From the NCBI GenBank assembly GCA_963808705.1, contig CAWEHB010000009.1, positions 124,001 to 188,000 of the forward strand: a stretch of DNA of 64,000 nucleotides, read 5' to 3'. The notes under the pieces were generated by a model. The model saw only the letters and a program-made list of their open reading frames with translations. It was not told the origin of the DNA and ran no database searches. A program made the translations under genes and the position numbers. This stretch comes from JASHPR01 sp963808705 (GTDB taxonomy: Bacteria > Actinomycetota > Actinomycetes > Streptosporangiales > Streptosporangiaceae). Shown here piece by piece: positions 48,244 to 56,533 of the stretch; within the stretch, counting starts at the first letter, position 1, and every line of letters starts with the position of its first letter.

Positions 48244-49488
48244 ATGGCTATCCGGAACCGTCTGTGCCCAGGCCCGGAGCAGCTCGCCGTCTTGCGCGAG
48301 CATTGCGCGCACGCCCGGTTCGTGTGGAACTTGGCTGTGGAGCAGCAGTCCTGGTGGCGGCCGGGCCGGGGCAGCGCGCCGTTAGCTGCGGAGCGGTACC
48401 ACCAGCTCGCCCAGGCCCGCCAAGCCGAGCCTTGGCTGGGTGCCGGGTCATCGTCGGTCCAGCAGCAGGCGCTGCGAGACTTCGACCGGGCCATGGCCGC
48501 GTTCGTCGACCCGGCCAACCCGGCACGCAAGCCCGACTACCGCAGCAGGCGCGACATCCAGGGGTTTGCGGTCCGCGACACCAAGGTCAGGCGCGTCAGC
48601 CGACGCTGGGGCGAGGTGCACGTCCCCAAGTGCGGCTGGGTCCGGTTCCGGTGGACCCGGCCCCTGCCCGCCAGGCTCGGTACCGCCCGGGTCACCTGCG
48701 ACCGCGCCGGACGCTGGCATGTGTCCTTCCCCGCCCCTCAGCCACCAGTAGCCCGCGAGCGCACCGGGAAGGTAGTCGGCGTCGACCGCGGGGTAGCCAC
48801 CGCCCTGGTCACCTCTGATGGCCAGCACTACCGGGCGCCGCGGATCTCGCACCGCCAGGCAGCACGGTACCTGGCCTTGCAGCGCAAGTTCTCTCGCCAG
48901 CGGAAGGGATCGCGCAACCGCGAGCGCACCCGCCAGGCCATGGCCCTGATCGCCGCCCGCACGGCTGACCGGCGCAAGGACTGGGCCGAGAAGCTGAGCA
49001 CCCGCCTGGTCCGCGACAACGACCTTATCGTCCTGGAGAAGCTCAACATCCCGGCGATGACCCGCAAGCCCCAGCCCAAGCCCGACCCTGAGCAACCCGG
49101 TGCCTTCCTGCCCAACCGGGCCTGTGCCAAGGCCGGGCTGACCCGCGGCATCCTCGCCTCGGCCTGGGGAACGCTCGGTCAGCGGATCAAGGACAAGGGC
49201 GGGGCATCGGACGTCCAGGTCCTTTTCGTTGATCCTCGCTTCACCTCAAAGCAGTGCCACGTCTGCGGCCACACGGACGCGGCGAACCGCGAGAGCCAAG
49301 CAGTGTTCGCCTGCGTCTGGTGCGGCAACCAGGACCACGCGGACCGCAACGCTGCGCGCAACATCCTGGCCCGGGGACTGGCGCTCGCCACCGGCGAGCC
49401 GGTCGCTGCGCCCGCCGCGGGGCACGCGGCGCTGCGCCCGCATCAGCCTGCCCTGGCAGCAGCGGGAACCACCCGAGGTGCGGCGTGA
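48244..49488 (+). CDS. tnpB: TnpB RNA-guided endonuclease (IS605 OrfB family)
   Basis: 414 residues. The N-terminal HTH region has PEQLAVLREHCAHARFVWNL. RuvC residues appear in order: Asp in VGVDRGVATALVTSDG, Glu in LIVLEKLNIPAMTRK, Asp in NQDHADRNAARNIL. The zinc finger is QCHVCGHTD and FACVWCGNQD. TnpB uses an omega RNA made from its own 3' end to cut DNA matching the guide. All catalytic and zinc residues are present and the frame is intact, in contrast to tnpA, which suggests either recent decay of tnpA or selection on tnpB. The last 45 residues overlap the RNA scaffold and look less constrained. Confidence 0.9.
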   Translation: MAIRNRLCPGPEQLAVLREHCAHARFVWNLAVEQQSWWRPGRGSAPLAAERYHQLAQARQAEPWLGAGSSSVQQQALRDFDRAMAAFVDPANPARKPDYRSRRDIQGFAVRDTKVRRVSRRWGEVHVPKCGWVRFRWTRPLPARLGTARVTCDRAGRWHVSFPAPQPPVARERTGKVVGVDRGVATALVTSDGQHYRAPRISHRQAARYLALQRKFSRQRKGSRNRERTRQAMALIAARTADRRKDWAEKLSTRLVRDNDLIVLEKLNIPAMTRKPQPKPDPEQPGAFLPNRACAKAGLTRGILASAWGTLGQRIKDKGGASDVQVLFVDPRFTSKQCHVCGHTDAANRESQAVFACVWCGNQDHADRNAARNILARGLALATGEPVAAPAAGHAALRPHQPALAAAGTTRGAA

Positions 49489-49550
49489 GCCGCCCGGGAG
49501 TCCCTGTCCCTTCAGGGCAGGGAGGATGTCAAGGGACGGGTCATCGCGCT
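49400..49550 (+). ncRNA. Predicted omega RNA (reRNA) scaffold and guide for TnpB
   Basis: By analogy with IS605-type TnpB, the guide RNA spans the 3' end of tnpB and the right end. A hairpin at about 49502-49522 (CCCTGTCCC-TTCA-GGGCAGGG, one bulged T) is followed by GGAGGATGTCAA ending at 49532. The flanking bases from about 49533 would be the guide. The 5' limit is a guess. The call rests on position and right-end similarity, not on expression. Confidence 0.5.
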
Positions 49551-49587
49551 CCATCCATTGCTGCGCCTGCGCCCGGTGCGGCCCAGG

Positions 49588-49650
49588 CGTCGCGTTACCC
49601 CAGACCTACCTATGACATTCCGTTCTACGACAGTAGTAAAACGTGCATCT
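49588..49650 (+). repeat. Imperfect 60-bp direct repeat, copy A (copy B at 50602-50659)
   Basis: CGTCGCGTT, CCCAGACCTA, TATGACAT and GTAGTAA blocks occur in the same order in both copies, about 1 kb apart, flanking the alpha/beta hydrolase gene. Both copies lie in non-coding DNA. They may be promoters or binding sites with a common regulator, or the scars of a duplication that brought in the hydrolase gene. Confidence 0.6.
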
Positions 49651-49738
49651 AATCAGCCGATCCGCCCGACGCCAAGACTGTGCGCGGCGCAGCGGCGGGA
49701 CGCGGTGTCATGCTGGGCACGTGTACGAGGAGCATGCC

Positions 49739-50592
49739 GTGCCGCTCCCGACCGGCGTCACGCTGTTCACATCGGTCAGCCCGGGGCCAGCGGACCGGAC
49801 GCTGCTCGTGGTCCACGGCGGACCGGACTGGGATCACACATACCTGCGGGAGCCGCTGTCCCGGCTGGCCGGCGACTACCGGCCAGTGCTGCCCGATCTG
49901 CGCGGGTGCGGGCGGTCGACGACCGGCCTGGATGACCGGCAGTACACCCCCGACCTGGTGGTCGGCGACCTGCTCGCCCTGCTGGATCATCTGGGCGTGG
50001 CCCGGGCCGCGGTCCTGGGCTTCTCCTACGGCGGGCTCATCGCCCAGCGGCTGCTGGTGGCCGCGCCCGGGCGGGTCACCCGCCTGATCGTGGCATCGAG
50101 CAGCGTCTTGCCGTGCCCGCGGACGCCTTCGCGGGCTGGCGGGAGCGAGCGGAGCGCGTCGTGGCCGAGGCGGCGGTATGGGCGGACAGCACGCTGAGTG
50201 GGCCCGCGCTGACCAGGGCCGCGGCCATGGCCGGGGCGCCGGCCAATATCTGGCGGCCGGAATCCCTGCCCGGCTACCTCCGCCGCCTGTCCATGATCCA
50301 CTTCACCGCCGAGTGGCTGCGGCCCTACCGGGCCGGCGTGCTGCCCTCACCGCGCCTGACCGACCCGGTGACCGGGCTGTCGGCGGCCCGGCGGCCGGTG
50401 CTGCTGCTCCAGGGCGAGAAAGACATGACCTTTCCCGCGTTCCTCGCCGGGCACGCAGCCTCCCACATCCCGCAGGCGACGGCGGTGGTGCTAGCCGACG
50501 CGGGCCACATGGCGCACATCGATGACCCACACGGCTGGATGACCGCCCTGCGCCGTTTCCTGCTCGCCGCGGACGATGAGGAGCCGGGATAG
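49739..50592 (+). CDS. Alpha/beta hydrolase (proline-iminopeptidase-like), split by a one-base frameshift
   Basis: About 284 residues when joined. The GTG at 49739 has GAGGAG six bases upstream. The oxyanion-hole motif is LLVVHGGPDWDHTYL, nucleophile elbow LGFSYGGLIAQRLL, then after the break at about 50113 come the cap domain, the acid in LLLQGEKDMTF and the His in LADAGHMAHIDDP. Without repair the first frame ends at 50197. One added G at TTGCCGTGCC gives a smooth SSSVLPVPADAFAGW. It probably encodes a working hydrolase; substrate unknown. Direct repeats flank it. Confidence 0.75.
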
Positions 50593-50931
50593 CCTTCGTC
50601 ACGTCGCGTTGTCCCAGACCTATGACATCCCGGCTGACGACGGTAGTAACATGCGCATCGATCACTCGGCCGGGCGCGCCAGGGGACCGGGCAGCGCCCG
50701 GCCGAGTCCTGTCCCCTGACCGCGATCGCGGGCACGCGGACGGCCGCGGCAGCCACGCGCCAGCGAGCGCCGGGTTCCGGTCCCTGCCCCGGCCGCCACT
50801 TCGGGCCGCGGCCTTGACAGCGCCCGGGCCGAGGCGTGTCATTTGTTCCGACGAGCGTGACGTAATTCGTCAGCTATTGTCGCGGCCGGGACTGCGGTCC
50901 GGCCGCCAGGCCGACCGGGAGGTAAGTGATC
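50593..50931. other. Gene-free spacer holding repeat copy B and the adh promoter region
   Basis: About 340 bases between the hydrolase and the alcohol dehydrogenase. It holds the second direct-repeat copy (50602-50659), whose TATGACATCCCGGCT core nearly recurs at 55254-55268. The remaining bases before the dehydrogenase have no frame with gene-like properties. GGGAGG at 50917-50922 is the ribosome site of the next gene. Confidence 0.5.
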
Positions 50932-52032
50932 ATGGCTGAGCTCGTCCGCGCGGCCGTCCAGACCGGCCCGCGCCGGATCGAGATCCGGGAATTCCCCCGC
51001 CCGGCCACGGGCCCCGACGACGGCCTGCTGCGCATCGAGGCCTGCGGGATCTGCGGCAGCGACGTCGAGCAGTACAAGGGCCACCTCGGGCGCAACGCGT
51101 TCCCGCTGACGCTCGGGCACGAGCCGCTCGGGATCATCGAGGAAGTCGGGGAGCGCGCGGCCGCGCGCTGGGGCGTCCGGGCCGGCGACCGGGTGGCCCT
51201 CGAGATCCTGATTCCGTGCCGCAGCTGCGATCTCTGCCTGACGGGCCGGTACATGTCCTGCCCGAACCGGCAGGGCAGCTACGGGTACAGCCCGGTCAGC
51301 CGCGCGCCGAGCCTGTACGGCGGCTTCGCCGACTACGTCTACCTGCACCCGAACGCGATCGTGCACAAGGTGTCCGGCGACATCCCGGCCGAGGTGGCCG
51401 TGATGTTCAACCCGCTGGGGGCCGGCGTTCGCTGGGCCGCGCACCTGGGCGGCACCCAGCTCGGCGACACGGTCCTGGTCCTCGGGCCCGGCCAGCGCGG
51501 GCTCTGCGCGGTGATCGCGGCCCGGGCCGCGGGCGCGGGCACGATCATCGTGACCGGCCTGGGCCGGGACCGCGCCAAGCTCGAGCTCGCCCGGGAGTTC
51601 GGCGCCGACCACACCATCGACGTGGAGGCGGAGGACACCGTGGCCCGGGTCGAGGAGATCACCGGCGGCCGCCTGGCCGACGTGGTGCTCGAGCTGACGC
51701 CGATGGCCGCCGAGCCGGTGCGCGACGCGCTGCGCGCCGTGCGGCACGGCGGGCGGGTGGTGCTGGCCGGCCTCAAGGGCGGCCGGCCGGCCGAGCTGAA
51801 CACCGACATGATCATCAACAAGGCGATCACGGTGGTCGGCGCCTACGGCGTGGACTCCCGCGCCTACGGCGAGGCGATCCGGATCATCGAGGCCGGGCAG
51901 GTGCCGCTGCACCGGCTGCACACGCACAGCTTCGAACTGGCCGACCTGGCCCGGGCCATCGAGACGCTGGCGGGCGAGATCCCCGGCGAGGACGCCGTGC
52001 ACGTGGCCATCCGCCCGGAAGCTCCTGCCTAG
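50932..52032 (+). CDS. Zinc-dependent medium-chain alcohol dehydrogenase
   Basis: 366 residues. Catalytic zinc site: ACGICGSDVEQYKG (Cys) and LGHEPLGIIEEVGE (His, Glu). Structural zinc loop CRSCDLCLTGRYMSC has four Cys. The NAD domain has VLVLGPGQRGLCAVIAARAA; the usual GxGxxG reads GPGQRG. The ATG at 50932 fits the GGGAGG at 50917-50922 better than the GTG at 50926. The threonine-dehydrogenase-like branch oxidises secondary alcohols or polyols. Next in line is an amidohydrolase only 43 bases on, so the pair may produce and then process a carbonyl compound. Confidence 0.88.
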   Translation: MAELVRAAVQTGPRRIEIREFPRPATGPDDGLLRIEACGICGSDVEQYKGHLGRNAFPLTLGHEPLGIIEEVGERAAARWGVRAGDRVALEILIPCRSCDLCLTGRYMSCPNRQGSYGYSPVSRAPSLYGGFADYVYLHPNAIVHKVSGDIPAEVAVMFNPLGAGVRWAAHLGGTQLGDTVLVLGPGQRGLCAVIAARAAGAGTIIVTGLGRDRAKLELAREFGADHTIDVEAEDTVARVEEITGGRLADVVLELTPMAAEPVRDALRAVRHGGRVVLAGLKGGRPAELNTDMIINKAITVVGAYGVDSRAYGEAIRIIEAGQVPLHRLHTHSFELADLARAIETLAGEIPGEDAVHVAIRPEAPA

Positions 52033-52075
52033 CACGCTGCGGCCCCGGGCCCGGCCGAGCCGAGTGGAGAAGTCA

Positions 52076-53086
52076 TTGCTGATCGACCTGCACGCCCACG
52101 CCATCCCCGCCGAGTTCCCTGCCGCCGAGGGCTGGCCGACCATGGAGCCCGCGGGCGCGGGCGGCGAGCGCCTGTTCGCGTTCGGGCCGGTGCGGTACAC
52201 CGCGCAGCGCGACTGGTTCGACGCGGAGCAGCGCCTCGCCGCGATGGCGGCCAGCGGGGTGACCGCCGAGGTGATCTCGCCGTTCCCGCCGCTGCTGAAC
52301 TACCGGCTGCCGGCCCGCAGCGGCCGCGACCTCGGCCGGTGGATCAACGGTTTCATCGCGGGCCTGTGCCAGGCCGGCCCGGGCCGGTTCTTCGGCCTGG
52401 GCACCGTCCCGCTGCAGGATCCCGACCTGGCGGCGGCGGAGCTCAGCGAGGTCGCGAAGGCCGGCCTGTCCGGGATCGAGATCGGCTCCACCATCGACGG
52501 GGCATCGCTGGCCGACGACCGCTTCGGCGGCTTCTTCGCCGAGGCCGAGCGGCTGCGCACGCCCATCTTCGTGCACGCGGCCGGCCACCCCGCCACGATC
52601 GGCCGGCTGCCCGCCGCCGCGGTCGCCACGTTCGGCATGACCACCGAGATCGGCCTGGCGGCGGCGGCCGTCATCACCGGCGGCGTCGCGGAGAAACACC
52701 CGGGCCTGCGCCTCGCGTTCAGCCACGGGGCAGGCGGGTTCCCGCTGATGCTGCCGCGCGCCAACTGGTTCTGGGGCCGCACCTGGAACGAGGAGCCGCC
52801 CGCGGACCCCGGCGCGCCCGGCCAGCCGTCCCCCGCCGCCTACGCCCGCCGCTTCTTCTACGACGCGCTGGTCTTCGACCGCCGGGCGCTGCGGTACCTC
52901 ATCGACATGATCGGGCCGGGCCAGTTGCTCGTCGGCAGCGACTTCCCGGCGATGCCGCGGGAGGAGCCGGCCGGGCGGACGCTGCGGTCCATGGGTCTCC
53001 CCGGCCCCGTGCTGGACCAGATCACCTGGGACAACTGCTTCCGGTTCCTGGGAATCGACCCGCCCGCATCGCAGGCCGACATATGA
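52076..53086 (+). CDS. Amidohydrolase-2 family protein (ACMSD-like)
   Basis: 336 residues. The HxH metal motif opens it: LLIDLHAHAIPAEFP. Others are FVHAAGHPATIGR (His), FSHGAGGFPLMLPRANWFWG (His) and LLVGSDFPAMPREEP (Asp). This is PF04909, whose members decarboxylate or hydrolyse small unsaturated acids with a divalent metal. The TTG at 52076 is six bases after GGAG; the GTG at 52064 includes that site. It is co-directional with the alcohol dehydrogenase and precedes the PaaX gene. One of three members of this family in the window. Confidence 0.82.
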   Translation: MLIDLHAHAIPAEFPAAEGWPTMEPAGAGGERLFAFGPVRYTAQRDWFDAEQRLAAMAASGVTAEVISPFPPLLNYRLPARSGRDLGRWINGFIAGLCQAGPGRFFGLGTVPLQDPDLAAAELSEVAKAGLSGIEIGSTIDGASLADDRFGGFFAEAERLRTPIFVHAAGHPATIGRLPAAAVATFGMTTEIGLAAAAVITGGVAEKHPGLRLAFSHGAGGFPLMLPRANWFWGRTWNEEPPADPGAPGQPSPAAYARRFFYDALVFDRRALRYLIDMIGPGQLLVGSDFPAMPREEPAGRTLRSMGLPGPVLDQITWDNCFRFLGIDPPASQADI

Positions 53087-53195
53087 CACTAGAGAAACCG
53101 ATCACCGTAGCGTTCAGCGTGTTTACCCGGTGTCTGGCGTCGGCATGAACTCGCGTGATGGCCGTGGTGATAGCGCGCAGCGGTTCGATACCCTC

Positions 53196-54275
53196 ATGAG
53201 GGTGACCGTCTCTCATCCGTCCCATCCGCCCGCCGAGCAGGCGGTCCTGGCCGGCGACGATGGCTCTGAGCTGCGGCCGTGGGGGGTCGCCCAGCGGCCC
53301 CCGCGGCTGCTGCTCACGCTGCTCGGCGACTACTGGTGGCAGCACACCGAGTCCCTGCCGTCGGCCGCGCTGGTCGCGCTGCTCGCGGAGTTCGGCGTCA
53401 GCGACTCGGCCGCCCGGGCCGCGCTCAGCCGCCTGACCAGGAACCGGCTGCTGGTCACCTCCAAGGTCGGCAGGCGCACCTTCGTGCGCCTCAGCGAGCG
53501 CGCGGCGCAGATCCTCGACGAGGGAGCACGGCACATCTTCTCGTTCGGCCGGCAGACGCAGCCATGGGACGGGATGTGGAGCCTGGTGGCGTTCTCGATT
53601 CCCGAGCACAACCGGGCGGCCCGCGACGCGCTGCGCAAGCAGCTGCGCTGGCTCGGCTTCGCCCCGCTCTACGACGGGCTCTGGGTGGCCCCCCGGGATC
53701 AGGCCTCCGAGGTCGTCAGCCAGCTGTCCGAACTAGGCATCAGCACCGCGACCGCCTTCCGCGCGACGACCGTCCCCGGCATCGAGCCCGACGGGTTCCC
53801 GCAGCGCGCGTGGGACCTGGACGACCTGCACGCACGGTACGAGGCCTTCATCGCCTACGCCCAGCGGCTGCGGGAGCGCGCGCTCGCGGGGCAGATATCC
53901 CCGGTGGAGGCGCTGGTCGCCCGGACCCGGGTCATGGATGAGTGGCGGGCGTTTCCCGGGCTCGACCCCGATCTGCCCGGCGAGCTGCTGCCCGACGCGT
54001 GGCCGCGGGCCGCCGCCCGCGAGCTGTTCATCGCCACCTACGACCTGCTCGGGCCCCTGGCCGCGCACCGGGTCCGGCAGATCATCGCCCGGTACAGCCG
54101 CGAGCTCGCGACCCGGGCCGCGTATCACAGCTCCGAGCTGACGACCGCCGGTCCCGGCGACGGCCACGGGGCCCGGACGGCCCGGTCCGCGGACGACGGC
54201 GCGGACGCCGCGGGCCCCGGGGCCGTCCCGCCGGCGCCGCGCAGGTCCCGGGTTCCCCTGGCCTCCGCGCCATGA
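53196..54275 (+). CDS. PaaX family transcriptional regulator
   Basis: About 359 residues. The N-terminal winged helix reads PRLLLTLLGDYWWQHTESLP, then GVSDSAARAALSRLTRNRLL. The central PaaX domain has MWSLVAFSIPEHNRAARDAL and LYDGLWVAPRD. The C-terminal domain has WRAFPGLDPDLPGELLPDAW. The tail (about 50 residues) is low-complexity. PaaX-type repressors respond to aryl-CoA thioesters such as phenylacetyl-CoA. The start is uncertain: ATG 53196 lacks a ribosome site and may be leaderless. It may regulate the preceding dehydrogenase-amidohydrolase pair or the E1 operon. Confidence 0.82.
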   Translation: MRVTVSHPSHPPAEQAVLAGDDGSELRPWGVAQRPPRLLLTLLGDYWWQHTESLPSAALVALLAEFGVSDSAARAALSRLTRNRLLVTSKVGRRTFVRLSERAAQILDEGARHIFSFGRQTQPWDGMWSLVAFSIPEHNRAARDALRKQLRWLGFAPLYDGLWVAPRDQASEVVSQLSELGISTATAFRATTVPGIEPDGFPQRAWDLDDLHARYEAFIAYAQRLRERALAGQISPVEALVARTRVMDEWRAFPGLDPDLPGELLPDAWPRAAARELFIATYDLLGPLAAHRVRQIIARYSRELATRAAYHSSELTTAGPGDGHGARTARSADDGADAAGPGAVPPAPRRSRVPLASAP

Positions 54276-54295
54276 CCGCCCGGCGTGCCCTCGGG

Positions 54296-54361
54296 GCGGC
54301 GGCTCAGCCGGCGGCGGCTCAGCCCGCGGCGGCTCAGCCCGCGGCGGCTCAGCCCGCGGCG
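54296..54361. repeat. 15-bp tandem repeat, four copies
   Basis: GCGGCGGCTCAGCCC recurs at 54296, 54311, 54326 and 54341 (the first copy differs in its last base), with a partial fifth. Each copy carries the complement of a TGA stop. The array lies between the convergent PaaX and amidohydrolase genes, whose stop is inside the last unit. Copy-number change would not harm either protein. Confidence 0.85.
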
Positions 54362-55218
54362 AGGCCGAGCAGCCGGACGGCGTTGTCCTTGAGGATCTTC
54401 GGGCGGACCTCGGGCTTGATCGGCAGCGCGTCGAAGTCGGCGAGCCAGCGGTCGGGGGTGATCAGCGGGTAGTCGGAGCCGAACAGGACCTTGTCCTGCA
54501 GCAGGGTGTTGGCGTACTGGATGAGTTGCGGCGGGAAGTACTTGGGTGACCAGCCGGACAGGTCGATATGCACCAGCGGCTTGTGGGTGGCTACCGCGAG
54601 AGCCTCGTCCTGCCAGGGGAAAGACGGATGGGCCAGCACGATAGGAAGGCCAGGGAAATCCGCGGCCACGTCATCGACGAACAGCGGGTTGGAGTACTTC
54701 AGCCGGATGCCGCCGCCGCCGGGGGCGCCGGCGCCGATCCCGCTCTGCCCGGTGTGGAACACCACCGGCACACCGAACTCCTCGATCGCCGCGTACAGCG
54801 GGTAGGCGCTCCGGTCGTTGGGGTAGAACGCCTGGACGTTGGGGTGGAACTTGAAGCCGCGCATCCCGAACTCGGTCACCAGCCTGCGCACCTGGCGGAC
54901 GCCGGCCCGGCCCCGGGCCGGGTCGATGCTGGCGAACGGGATCATCACGTCCGGGTTGTCCGCGGCCGCCTTGGCCACCTCCTCGTTGGGCACCCCGGGC
55001 ACGCCGGTGGCCGCCTCGGCGTCCACCGAGAACACCACGCACGCCATGTGCCGCTCGCGGTAGTAGGCGGCGATCTCGGGCAGGGTCGGCGGGCGGCCGC
55101 CCGCCTTGAACAGCGCGCGGGAGGCCTCGAGCAGTTCCGGGCTGAGCGAATCCTGGCCCGCGGCGGAGACCTCGGCGTGCGCGTGCACGTCGATCGCGAC
55201 GAGATCGGCAACGTTCAC
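54349..55218 (-). CDS. Amidohydrolase-2 family protein
   Basis: 289 residues. HxH motif LVAIDVHAHAEVS, then GFKFHPNVQAFYPNDRSAYP, VVFHTGQSGIGAG (His), LPIVLAHPSFPW (His) and KVLFGSDYPLITPDRWL (Asp). It is shorter than ACMSD itself and resembles hydrolases often annotated near aromatic or fatty-acid degradation genes. The GTG at 55218 has GAGGGAG about seven bases upstream. It is monocistronic and convergent with paaX. Substrate unknown. Confidence 0.83.
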   Translation of the reverse strand: MNVADLVAIDVHAHAEVSAAGQDSLSPELLEASRALFKAGGRPPTLPEIAAYYRERHMACVVFSVDAEAATGVPGVPNEEVAKAAADNPDVMIPFASIDPARGRAGVRQVRRLVTEFGMRGFKFHPNVQAFYPNDRSAYPLYAAIEEFGVPVVFHTGQSGIGAGAPGGGGIRLKYSNPLFVDDVAADFPGLPIVLAHPSFPWQDEALAVATHKPLVHIDLSGWSPKYFPPQLIQYANTLLQDKVLFGSDYPLITPDRWLADFDALPIKPEVRPKILKDNAVRLLGLAAG

Positions 55219-55512
55219 GGCACGCTCCCTCGAGCCTTCTGTCCGCCGGCTGAATACGACATCCCGGCTATCGCATCAACGCATCTTAACATGAGGAGTT
55301 CCGGTGACCGCGGTCGGCGCATTGCTCAAAGTCAGCTACCAATACCGTAACGGCGGCGGCGGCCCCGGAATGGCTCCGGCCCGCAGCAGAGGTCCGCGAA
55401 CTGGCTGCCGCTATGCGGCGGAGCGTGAATTCGCTGCTTTAGCCCGCCAATCCGGCCGTCGCCCGGCGGCCCGCCCGCGGCCGGGCCTGCCGCCCCGGGC
55501 CCGGGTCTCCGC

Positions 55513-56532
55513 GTGGCGGCGACCCCGGTGACCCCGGTGCCCCCGGTGCCCCCGGCGTCCCCGGCGTCCCCGGCGTCCCCGGCGTCCCCGGCGTCCCCGG
55601 CGTCCCCGGCGTCCCCGGTGCCCCCGCCCGGCGTCAGCGTGGTGGGCCTGTACTGGACGCTGGCAGGCCCGGTACAGGTGAAGACCGGCCGCGAGTGGAG
55701 CCTTTTCGACTTCCGGGACCGCTGCGAGGAGGCGGCCCGGGCCGGATTCAGCGGCATCGGGATCTGGCACGCCGATCTCGAGCACGTGCTGGCCACCCGG
55801 ACCCTGGGTGAAATGAAACAGATCCTCGCCGACAATGGCCTGGAGTATCTGGAACTTGAATTCCTGACGGATTGGTTCATTGATTCTGGCGATAAGCGCA
55901 GGAAAGCCGCTGACGCACGGCGCAGGCTGCTACTCGAGGCGGGCGGCGTGCTTGAGCCGCACCACATCAAGGTGGGGAACCTCACAGGAACGCCGTGCGC
56001 TATCGGGAAGGTCACCGAGGAATTCGCCGCGCTCTGCGCCGAGGCCGCGCGGCACACGGCGGCGAAGATCGTTTACGAGTTCATGCCGTTCGACGCCAAC
56101 GTGCGGAGCGTGGCCGGAGCCCTCGCGGTCGTGGCGGGCGCCGGGGCGGTCAACGGCGGCATCGCGATCGACACCTGGCACCTGGGCAAGCTGCGGATTC
56201 CGCCGGATCGCCTCGGCCAGATCCCGCCGCGGTTCCTGTCCTGGATCGAGCTGAGCGACGGCCAGCTCGCTGACCTGCCGGACCTGTCCGACGAGACCCT
56301 CAACCACCGCAAGCTGCCCGGCGAGGGCGAACTGGGCGTCGACCGCTACGCGGCCGCGGGCCAGGCCGCTGGTTACGGCGGGCCGTGGGGCGTGGAGGTG
56401 CTGTCGGCGGAGCTGCGGAACCTGCCCATGCGGGAGATGTACCGGCGGGCCTACGAGGCCACCGCCGCCCAGTTCGGGCCGGGCCCCGCCACATCGGCCG
56501 GGCGCGGCGTCAGCACACGGGAAGGAGCCTGA
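55513..56532 (+). CDS. Sugar-phosphate isomerase/epimerase-like TIM-barrel protein
   Basis: About 339 residues from a GTG at 55513, but the first 40 come from a 9-bp repeat (Pro-Ala-Ser units) and the true start may be later. The barrel (PF01261-like) has EEAARAGFSGIGIWHADLEH, YLELEFLTDWF, IVYEFMPFDANVRSVAGALA (metal Glu), GGIAIDTWHLGKL (Asp, His), LPGEGELGVDRYAAA and WGVEVLSAELRNLP (Glu). This is the AP-endonuclease-2/xylose-isomerase-like metal-dependent fold, used for isomerases, epimerases and dehydratases. It ends one base before the E1 alpha start, so it belongs to the same operon. Confidence 0.75.
   Translation: MAATPVTPVPPVPPASPASPASPASPASPASPASPVPPPGVSVVGLYWTLAGPVQVKTGREWSLFDFRDRCEEAARAGFSGIGIWHADLEHVLATRTLGEMKQILADNGLEYLELEFLTDWFIDSGDKRRKAADARRRLLLEAGGVLEPHHIKVGNLTGTPCAIGKVTEEFAALCAEAARHTAAKIVYEFMPFDANVRSVAGALAVVAGAGAVNGGIAIDTWHLGKLRIPPDRLGQIPPRFLSWIELSDGQLADLPDLSDETLNHRKLPGEGELGVDRYAAAGQAAGYGGPWGVEVLSAELRNLPMREMYRRAYEATAAQFGPGPATSAGRGVSTREGA
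55558..55620 (+). repeat. 9-bp tandem repeat near the 5' end of the TIM-barrel gene
   Basis: Six exact TCCCCGGCG units (55558-55611) and a variant (TCCCCGGTG) encode Ser-Pro-Ala repeats. A multiple of three keeps the frame when copy number changes. It either lengthens a flexible N-terminal tail or lies upstream of the true start. Confidence 0.9.
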
Positions 56533-56533
56533 G

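Larger units (their letters stand above)
48000..49532. mobile_element. IS200/IS605-type element relic with intact tnpB
   Basis: The unit comprises the tnpA remnant, tnpB and a right-end hairpin with the sequence GGAGGATGTCAA, typical of actinobacterial IS605-like right ends. The left boundary cannot be fixed; it probably lies between 47900 and 48000. With tnpA dead, the element can move only if a TnpA acts in trans. Confidence 0.6.
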
